A stretch of DNA of 64,000 nucleotides from Trichosphaerium sp. ATCC 40318 (taxonomy: Eukaryota > Discosea > Flabellinia > Trichosidae): positions 310,001 to 374,000 of the forward strand of contig JALMLS010000143.1 in NCBI GenBank assembly GCA_038496445.1. The letters run 5' to 3'. The translations under genes were made by a program, and so were the position numbers. This document shows positions 56,301-64,000 of the stretch, in pieces (positions within the stretch are counted from its first letter, which is position 1; the number at the start of each line of letters is the position of its first letter). The notes beneath the pieces were generated by a model that saw only the letters and a program-made list of their open reading frames with translations, did no database searches and was not told the DNA's origin.

Positions 56301-59242
56301 ATGTCAAAGGCAACTGAAGCCGCCAAAGGGGGGAGCACAACTTCGTCGTCACCAATGGCTACAGGAAATGACATTGTAATGACCGAAGCTACACCAACCG
56401 CTGTCCCTGTAACTGATGCAATGGAAGAAGACACCACTACTACGCCAGAACCACAGATATCAGCGTCTGCAGAATCTTCGTACCCCATTGCGAAGCATTT
56501 GCTTGAAAATGGTATTAAAAGCGTACTTATTGCGTAATATAATATTGTAAAGGGTTTTGGCAGACAAATTTACCGCCTGAAGAATTTGAGATAGTGCAGG
56601 CATCACTAGCCTCTCTTGAAGCTTGGAACCAGTTTTTTTGTCTCAACGTACGTTAAAAAGCCTAATTAACACCTTTACTAATCGTTTAAATAGACCACAA
56701 CAAAAACGAACGGAAAACAAGAAAACAAAAGCGCAAGCGCATCTACAGGCGATAGCAGTATGTCTCAACACATTTACTGTAAATATTGCAAAAAAAACGT
56801 AACCGCATTTTATAGATTCTCAATTCCCATTAACAACAATCAACGTGGCTGCGTCTGATGTATTAAATCTACGCGTCAGAGGATTTTTATATACTTGTAA
56901 CTTACCATCACACCTACCAATCATTGACACTTTAGAAGATGACAACGAATTGAAGGTATATAAAAAATTACGCGCAAAAAACAAATCACAGAAATATTTT
57001 TATTTAAATCTCTGACTTGTCAACTAAAAATGGATTAGGATGTAATGCCTGATCTAAATTATCAAGTTGAAATTATGGGCAAAACATACCCACAGAATGA
57101 ACAATCAGCTATGGATATTGACACGCCGTCAATAACACGACCACCATGGGCTATTACATTGACAGCACCTACTAGTATTGATCTAGGTGTTATATTTGAT
57201 CAGTTAGCAAATGTCTTGACTCAATTGAATACGTACAAGGTACGCGCCTTCAATGAAAAATGTCCGACGAGTCAGTTTGAAAAAGTAGACTCTTATGTTA
57301 ACTTTTTGAATAAGAAAGCAAATATTCCTGAAGACAAGACAGAAGGTGACACAGATCCACTGAACTTTGAGGACGCTCAGCAGAAATTACAGAACTTTGG
57401 CTACTCATCCAAAGCTTCATTTGCAACACAATTAAAGACGCTTTTTGACAACTGTAGAACCTTTACAGTACGTTCAATAACAGTGGCGCATTTTCCCATG
57501 TGACTCATATTTTAAATTAGTCTGGAGACCGTGCAACCAAGATTGATGCAATAGACAAGCACGCAACAGAACTCTTGGCGAGCGTGACCGAATTTGACTT
57601 TTCCAGCGACCACGAAAAACTTCGTGAAGCACTCACACGTAAAGGCCTTTTATCTACAGCGAATAACGCAAACGGACGGGCTAAATTTTATACTGAGCAT
57701 CCTTTATGCACGCATGAGCCAGCAATTAAAACAGGCGACAACATGACAGATGAAGATGGCCTACCTAAAGCTGCAAAGCCAATGTTTTTAGACGCCAAAA
57801 CGCATACAGCATCAATGACCCAAGTTACAAATATGAATAGGTGCGATTTTCTTTCGCGTGTAGCGATAACCGTTTACGCGCTAAGAAAACTTAAACTAAC
57901 GTTTGTATTCAAGGCAAGAAGCAAAGAATAGAAACTTGGACATGTTACACCGCATCTATCCTTCTCTTACGTCCAAAGGAAAACAAAAACAGAACACCGA
58001 GGAGTCTAATTTTGATGGTTGCGAGGATAAGTTCATTCGCGATGCTGTAGCTCTTCATCTCGCTTTACATAGATTTCAAGGTATTCTCAACCAAATACGT
58101 TAACGTTGTTCTGATATACTTTACAGGAGTTGCTCAAGACGCTTTAGCAGCATTTACAGAGGCAGTAACGGATTTTATAATGAAGATGGGCGCTGGAATG
58201 CATCGCATGACAGACAATCCAAATCTCGCTCCACAAAAGCCTAATGTACATTAGAATCAATCTATCATCTCATCCCCTTACTTATTTGTTTGTAGCATAT
58301 ACTCAGCTGTATAGTAGCAGAGATGTGTGGATCAGGTACTTAATTCTTTTATTGTTAAACCTGAATGTTTCTAACACGTCTGTAAGGCGCTCAAAACTCT
58401 AATACTTCTGGTTTGAATGCTTTAAAACATTATGTTGCTTCGACTATCACTAGAGGAAACAAATTACTTGCCATTGATGCTGAGGACTCTCAAAAGTTTT
58501 TAGTAGCTTGTAGAGCTGTACGTCTAATTTTTTTGTAAAAAGTGGTTCCTTATGTCTTTGGTAGGATCCAAGAAAGGTCGATGCGCTGGCACATAGGACT
58601 CATCCAAACTTTTCTTATACAGTGCCATTTGTCAAAAGAGAAGAAAATGAAACTACTGTTGCAACTCAAGAATCGAAGAAAAACTATTCGAAACTCAATA
58701 CACAGTAAGAAACGAGGAACTTTCTCAACCTAACAGATTTTTATAGATTTTCAGCAGCTAAAGGTGGTCAAGACGCACAAGGACATCTACGTTATACCAC
58801 GAGATCATCTACTGCCGTTGTAAAAACAGCAAGCAGTATGTCAGTTTTCCCTTCGTTTTTTTGTTTGTGATACCGTCTTCTCTTGCTGCGCGTGATACTA
58901 AACGTATTATCTTAGATAAAAGATCAAGAGCTAAAGCAAAAGTAGATGAAAAAGATGAAGAATATTTAATTGATCAACCAACAAGAACAAAGAGAACACG
59001 ATCATCTCGATCAAAACGACGTGCAGCATCACAAAATAACTTTTCCTCATACTCTTTTGAAGAAGATCCACCTTATAAAGAAGGAGAAGAGAGAATAGAG
59101 GAGACAACAAAAGGGGTACGCCATAATCTAGATTTTTCAAAAAAACCTCTGTCAAAAAAAAAAATTGTTGTCCGTTTTCTCATTTTGTTGTTTGTAGAAA
59201 CGAAAACGCACTACAAGGCGCACATCATCTCGAAAGCTCTAA
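56301..59242 (+). CDS. Spt7-like SAGA subunit (bromodomain + histone fold)
   Basis: Start at 56301. A low-complexity Thr/Ser/Pro N-terminus is followed by exons with LPPEEFEIVQASLASLEAWN. A bromodomain lies at ~57280-57560 (DPLNFEDAQQKLQNFGYSS, FATQLKTLFDNCRTFT, then a helix to ATELLASV). A linker follows, then a bromodomain-associated histone fold at ~58030-58210 (FIRDAVALHLALHRFQGVAQ, DALAAFTEAVTDFIMKMGAG). Further exons (ALKHYVASTITRGNKLLAID) lead to a Lys/Arg-rich nuclear tail ending TTRRTSSRKL. The bromodomain-then-histone-fold order is that of yeast Spt7 and metazoan SUPT7L-type SAGA subunits. The acetyl-lysine-binding Asn sits within FDNCR. Individual exon ends after 58700 are provisional. 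Confidence 0.72.
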
Positions 59243-59326
59243 AATTATTTCGTTTATTTTAAGTACACTACAAAGCTTGCGTTTAAGTTAGCACCTAATA
59301 AATTGTAAATTATAAGTTATGACGTG

Positions 59327-60104
59327 TTATTTTTGTTCATCAAAACCAAAAAAAAATATGTGGTTAGCGTGCCTTAGTTCTCCTGAAGCTAGTTGAGTCT
59401 TAGCAATTGTCATGAAGTGCTTGCTCAACCATCCGTGAAGTTCACGTTTATGCGTAGCATTTGCTTTTTGGTTACCCTCCCAAGTCATCATGGCGTATGT
59501 CCTGATTCCTTGTTGTACTGCTAGTAGCAAGAATTGCACTAAATGTGTTAAATAATGTACATCTCACAAGAACTACCTTTGTTATCTTCCAAGTCGTTTG
59601 CTACCGCCATTGGTGGCATGCCCATACCTTTTAGAAGTGAGTTAAAGCAAAAATAACGCAAATAGCCACAGTTGTCACGTTAAACCGCTATGTTGGCGCG
59701 TACCTTTGCCCTTCTTGGTCATTGAAATCGTGTTAGCGTTGGTGTAATCGAGCAAGATCCTATTAGTAATTTTAGGCTATTCAGCAGTAATACGCAGTGT
59801 TGTGAGTAAATTTGGTTTTGTCAGTTAATAATGTAAACGCACCAATCGCAGTTTCCTCCTCTCTCCGTCGTTAAATCAGTAATAGCTTGTACTAGCGCTC
59901 CCTCATTTGCAAAAGACACCGAAGACAACGTTTGGGGAGCTCCTACCTGTGTACGAACAGGTGCACCTATGCCTGTTAGCGCTATAACATAACGTACGCA
60001 CCAGCACGCGTTTTGCTGTAGGTTTGACTACTGCCAGCCATTTGCGCTAGCGTTTCATTCATGTCCTTCTTTTCGAAGCCCTTACTTAGATAAGCGTTAC
60101 TCAT
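59327..60104 (-). CDS. Coactosin/ADF-H-like protein (tentative)
   Basis: Start at 60104 (MSNAYLSKGFEKKDMNETLA). The exons then give GIGAPVRTQVGAPQTLSSVS, ALVQAITDLTTERGGNCDW, YTNANTISMTKKGKGMPPMA, LEDNKVQFLLLAVQ, RTYAMMTWEGNQKANATHKR and ELHGWLSKHFMTIAKTQLA, ending FFFGFDEQK. The DNKVQFxLxxV ... TWEGxxxxxxHKRxLHxWL pattern resembles the ADF-homology fold of coactosin-like actin-binding proteins, where the WxG and following helix contact actin. The match is by eye and weak in the N-terminal half. It shares a 128-bp divergent promoter region with RPL19. Confidence 0.5.
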
Positions 60105-60232
60105 AGCTGTTCCGTTGTTAAATGTCAGAAATTGCTACCCAAAAAAAAATTTCACAGACAAAAAAGCTCGCACTGATTTAACTTGACCTTCGTTTCTTTT
60201 TCTCAGTCAGAAAGGTACGACATAGATCCATC
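60105..60232. promoter_or_regulatory. Divergent promoter region, 128 bp
   Basis: Separates the start codons of the ADF-H-like gene and RPL19. A pyrimidine-rich tract (CTTCGTTTCTTTTTCTC, ~60188-60204) precedes the RPL19 start, as in many ribosomal protein promoters. Confidence 0.45.
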
Positions 60233-60938
60233 ATGGCCAATCTTGTTATGCAAAAGGAGCTGGCTGCAAAGATACTAAAATGCGGTAAAAAGCGCGTTTG
60301 GCTCGACCCTCACGAAGGAAGCGAGATTTCTCTAGCCAACTCTCGTAAGCTCTATTCTCGCTCAAACCAACGCCATATTAACACCACAAAGGTAACGGTA
60401 TCCGTAAGCTCGTTAAAGATGGTTTTATCATCAGAAAGCCTGTAAAGACAAAATCCCGAGCAAGAACACGCCTTCGATATGAACAAAAGCGTAGAGGTCG
60501 CCATAGTGGTCCTGGTTGCCGTGAAGGTACGGCTAATGCTCGTATGCCTCGCAAAACTCTATGGAAACAGCGACAACGTGTCCTTCGTCGCCTTCTCAGG
60601 AAATACAGAAGACAAAACAAATTGGATCGCACACTGTACGCACTGCAACCTTTTTCTCATTTTCCATCAAAATACAACGCTCTTTGCGCTTATTATACGA
60701 TATCTATTACTTTTACCTAATTGTTTCTCAACTTAGTTACCGCGATATGTATTTGCGCGCAAAAGGTAATCAATTCAAGAACAAAAAGGCCTTGATGGAA
60801 CACATCTGGAAAACTCGTGCTGAGATGGAACGTAAAAGAGTTTTGGAAGAACAACAAGCTGCCATTAAAGCATCAAAGACATCCAAATGGACCCTTGCTA
60901 AGAAGGACGAAACAGAAGAGACTCCTGCTGAAGAGTAA
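60233..60938 (+). CDS. RPL19: 60S ribosomal protein L19 (eL19)
   Basis: Start at 60233 ([20 protein letters not shown]). It continues [17 protein letters not shown], then across an intron [60 protein letters not shown] and, after a second intron, [20 protein letters not shown], with an acidic tail (ETEETPAEE). Full length (~190 aa) and typical of eL19 throughout. Structural component of the large subunit. Confidence 0.96.
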
Positions 60939-60999
60939 ATGTATCAATATAACGCTCCTCGCAACCAATTTTTATTGTTCTTTTAAACCGTTTTTGTTT

Positions 61000-61420
61000 T
61001 TATTGCCTTCTTTTACATTTCTCCTTTTTGGAGATGTATGCATGTGTTTTCTTGTCAGCTGTCGGTATGTTTCGCGTTAATGGGTTGTTTACATTGCGTA
61101 TAGCACGAATATCTTGAATTGCTGTTTGACCATTTTAGTAAAAATAATGTCCACTGAGGTTTATTGCAAGCGTATGAGTGAAGCGAAAATTGAAACTATA
61201 TCGAACTACAATACGTACCTAAAGCCGTGTTTGTTTTGTCTGGCTCAGAATTCCAGTAGCGTTTGCAATGTCTAAGGCGACTAGTGTCATTTGTTGTCGG
61301 ATTTGCTGATTGTGAGACAGGACGTCCTAATTAAGCATCTCAACAGTTTGATTCTTGTTTGAAACTGTGCTTAGCTTGGCATTGAGCCATGAGTGTTAAT
61401 TCTAGTCGACGGATTAAGAG
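61000..61420 (-). CDS. Possible small minus-strand gene between RPL19 and the next gene
   Basis: Reading the minus strand, an exon ~61325-61220 encodes a heptad-like helix (DVLSHNQQIRQQMTLVALDI, then ANATGILSQTKHGF) ending at a GTACGT donor. It is preceded by an acceptor (TTAATTAG) and a frame with LGKQLLIRRLELTLMAQCQA (~61425-61350), with ATG at ~61391. A downstream exon (61121-61000) reads IQDIRAIRNVNNPLTRNIPT in one frame and stops at 61000-61002. The last join does not keep the better frame, so the model is incomplete. The helical segment looks like a coiled-coil subunit of a trafficking complex, but I do not recognise it. The rest of 60939-61473 is spacer. Confidence 0.38.
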
Positions 61421-61473
61421 CTGTTTACCAAGCGTTGAAAACTTAAGTTTACAGTTTGACACAAAATTAGTGC

Positions 61474-63381
61474 ATGGAAAATCCAGAGGAGCGAAAGGGC
61501 GTATCAGGCAAGGTATGGCGATTTAAAAAGATAATAGGATATTACTAACATCTATAAAGCCAGTAGAAGGCGATGGAGCAAACAACCCTCGAATTGACGT
61601 TATCTCTGATCTCCCAGAGAAAAAACAAGCGACAAGACAACAAATTCAACATGCTCATCGTACTTTCCAGCAAGCTTATGACGCGGAGGACTGGTATGGC
61701 GTAAAGGAGTGTTGTACCATCTGTACTTACGTGTATTAAAGGCAAACCGCTGGATTGATTGCAGATAATTTGCTTGGATACGGTGTCGGTACGTAACACG
61801 TGATTTTTTAAAACTAGTACATGAACCTTACAGTGGTGGCTGTTCCTTTCGGCAGTCAAAGGCGTTACCGTCGAATAGCGATTTTTGATTAGTTTCGAGA
61901 GAAACGTTAATTTTTGAATTGCGATCGCTGTACTAGCGTCACTGCCGGCGTTTGTTTATGAAAGCCTTTGGTTTTTGTTTTTATTATTATAGCTTTTAGC
62001 TTATGGGTGTTGATACGCTTTTAGATGAACAGATTGGACGGCTAATTGGTTATAACATGGCCTGTGTTCAAGCAATGGTAATACTTTAGTGTACATTGGT
62101 AGTGTAAACCTTACAATATTGTCTAGGAAGGAGATCACTTGGTACTGTTGTGATATTGTAAAGTACGTCACCTACACTACTAAGATTTTGGCTTTACTTT
62201 GCGCATTTGTTTTTTCCCCTCTTCCTCATTAGATAAGTCACGTGCTAATATTTATTGTAGGTGTTGTGTATCATAACAGGTGCAATAGGAGTGTTCTAGG
62301 TGCTTAGAAGATGCTACTTCGACAGGATGCTTCCTAGTTGAAGCAGAGGGAGAGGAATCAAGTAAGATGAAAAGAATTCTTATTCCATGGGAAAGAGATG
62401 AGGGTAAGGATATCGAAGGTACTAAATAAAAACTTTTGTCAAGAATTCGGGTTTTTTGCTCATCCTTTTTTAAACAGAGGCTGAGGCAGCTGAGATTTTA
62501 TCGAGAACGTATTTCAGGTGCGTTTTTTTATTAATAAAGTGATATAAACCCATTTCAGTTTTTTTATTTTTGGATTTTTGAAGTTATTGTTTTAACGTTA
62601 GAATCTGGAATGTATTCATACTTGTATGCTTTTATTTTAACTTTATACTATAGAATGAGTGAGTTGATGGACGTAGTTGATGAAGAGGGTATGTGAATTA
62701 ATCGGTTTCTTTTTTGAAGAACAAGAAAAAACCCGATTTATTCTTTTGTTTAGTTAGCGCCAAACGTGATATACACCTTACTGAAGAGCATATGAATGCT
62801 CTATCTGCTTTATTAGATGGTACTAGTTCAATTGATTACGAAAAATTTCTAGAGGTACGCTAGCCATGGAAGCTTTTTATTTTTTTGTTGTTGCTCGTCT
62901 ATTTCTGTTTAACCAGAATTAGCTTCTTGCTTCTCTTCATGTATCAGAAGAACAATTACAAGAGCTTGTTGCAATTGATGAGGAAACAGGCGAAGGTGGT
63001 ATAGGCACGTGATTATAAAAAATAAAATCTATTTTTAACCCGACGCTGGTGTGGGTACGTTTTTTTAATCAGAAACTAATTGTTTTTAAAGACTTGGATC
63101 AGTTTTCTTTGTTTTTAGACAGTCACTTGTCAGGTACGACCATGAACTTTATTATTGAATCTATCTCACAATTATTAGAGCTTATGCTATGTTTATCTGC
63201 ATTGGTATACTCTGAAATAAACATAATGAGGACCATAAAACAAGCACCTGGTTCGTAGACTTTTTTTCTTTTTTCTTCTTTTTCCTCAGCATGTGTTTGT
63301 TTTATTGACGTATTATTTTAAATAGTCGAAGAAGATATTGATACAGGCGGCAACAAGGACGATTTCTCTACTATAGATTAA
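61474..63381 (+). CDS. Unrecognised acidic multi-exon protein
   Basis: Start at 61474 (MENPEERKGVSGK), followed by a 48-nt intron with ACTAAC. The exons give RQQIQHAHRTFQQAYDAEDW, AGLIADNLLGYGV, MGVDTLLDEQIGRLIGYNMA, then an acidic block (CLEDATSTGCFLVEAEGEES, ILIPWERDEGKDIE), DIHLTEEHMNALSALLDGTS, LLASLHVSEEQLQELVAIDE, and an Asp/Gly tail ending DDFSTID. Mostly helical and acidic, with no signal peptide or membrane segment. Ten or so short exons; several joins are unverified. No family recognised. Confidence 0.55.
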
Positions 63382-64000
63382 GACCTAATCACAAAAAACG
63401 CCAACTTTTTTGTGAATCTCCTAGAAGAAAAATTAATAGAATAAAAACAAACTCCCTTTGTTGATTCAAGCGTCAGTGGGTACTACCGCCAAAAATTTCT
63501 TTCATAAACACTTCTTATTCTCAGATTATGTTGATTCAACATAATCGTTTGTCTTGAGCTCCAGCATACTATCACTGGAACCCGAGACAACATGACGAAA
63601 TCATCCTTTTTTTCCCTTTTCAATCATACGTTTTTTGGCGTCAATTGCAATACAATGCCGTAATCCCCAGTGTAATCGCGAACTAGCGGTAGTTTAGGAG
63701 TTAGTTGCTTAAGCAGTTTTAACTATTCTTTAGCCCCTTGGTACATAGAAATACTGTTAGCCCGAACACAAGCGCATAACTTGCAACTATCGGTGTTTTA
63801 TTGGCCCAAAGACCGAAATGAAGTATAAACCCTTTCAAGTTCCTCAATACTTTGTTAACAACGTAATACCATCAAACAAGCGACCTTCAAATAGAGGGAA
63901 AAACCACCCGATTTGGTTTACGTTTTTGGAAAGAGTCGTTCTGTTTTGGTAAACATACACTATTTCTCACCACACACCTCGCACCTTATCCCCAGCTTAC
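63382..64000. other. Intergenic right edge of the window, 619 bp
   Basis: Contains two strong inverted repeats at 63524-63589 (separate entry). The remainder (63600-64000) has only short frames in all six readings. The next gene presumably begins beyond the window. Confidence 0.45.
63524..63589. repeat. Adjacent palindrome and hairpin
   Basis: 63524-63546 is an 11-bp perfect inverted repeat (arm GATTATGTTGA) around a single T. Immediately after, 63550-63564 can pair with 63575-63589: arms TGTCTTGAGCTCCAG and CTGGAACCCGAGACA give 13 of 15 pairs including one G-T, around a 10-nt loop. Could be a transcription terminator, an unknown structured RNA or a small element end. Confidence 0.6.

Overview
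This is eukaryotic nuclear DNA, A+T-rich, from an organism with densely packed genes on both strands and very short spliceosomal introns (mostly about 30-60 nt, typically starting GTA[C/A]G and ending TAG or CAG, several with an ACTAAC-like branch site). Most genes are chains of small exons, so their spans are given here as start codon to stop codon and the exons are described in the text. The gene set (SmD2, RPL19, PABPN1-like, Spt7-like, MCCC2, anoctamin, synapsin, RapGAP, RGS, START, UBL-WLM-PUB) points to a unicellular eukaryote with rich signalling and membrane biology. I cannot assign a lineage from sequence alone.

Layout. 0-7 kb: a tiny mitochondrial-type protein, a cytochrome P450 with one damaged splice site, an RGS protein and a START lipid-transfer protein. 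6.9-11.1 kb: an F-box/leucine-rich-repeat gene split by a complete 2550-bp hAT transposon (8-bp target duplication, 26-bp inverted ends, full-looking transposase). 11.3-16.7 kb, minus strand: a KCTD-type BTB protein, a UBL-WLM-PUB metalloprotease and a protein with repeats like those at the C-terminus of plant MLK kinases. 16.8-23.2 kb, plus strand: a PABPN1-like protein with a tRNA-Val gene inside one intron, a fusion of a D-2-hydroxyacid dehydrogenase to an HpcH/HpaI aldolase, and a nucleotide-sugar-transporter-like protein. 23.2-31 kb: an F-box gene, a secreted protein, mitochondrial methylcrotonoyl-CoA carboxylase beta and an anoctamin. 31.4-38.2 kb: one very large gene with two RapGAP domains, an SR-rich linker and a SAM domain. 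39.2-45.9 kb: synapsin, small membrane and F-box proteins, a large Cys-rich type I membrane protein and a second BTB protein. 46.2-52 kb: a repeat-protein cluster of an intact F-box/LRR paralogue and two proteins with MORN-like (YwqK-type) repeats. 52.5-60.9 kb: housekeeping genes, namely a TMEM41-like VTT protein, NDP kinase, SmD2, an Spt7-like SAGA subunit, an ADF-H-like protein and RPL19. 61-63.4 kb: two unrecognised genes, followed by an intergenic tail with strong inverted repeats.

Themes. Many genes are divergent pairs with starts 100-400 bp apart. The F-box + LRR and F-box-like + MORN genes form an unusual, intron-poor repeat-adaptor group that probably feeds substrates to ubiquitin ligases. 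The sequence CACGTG is strikingly common between genes and in introns.
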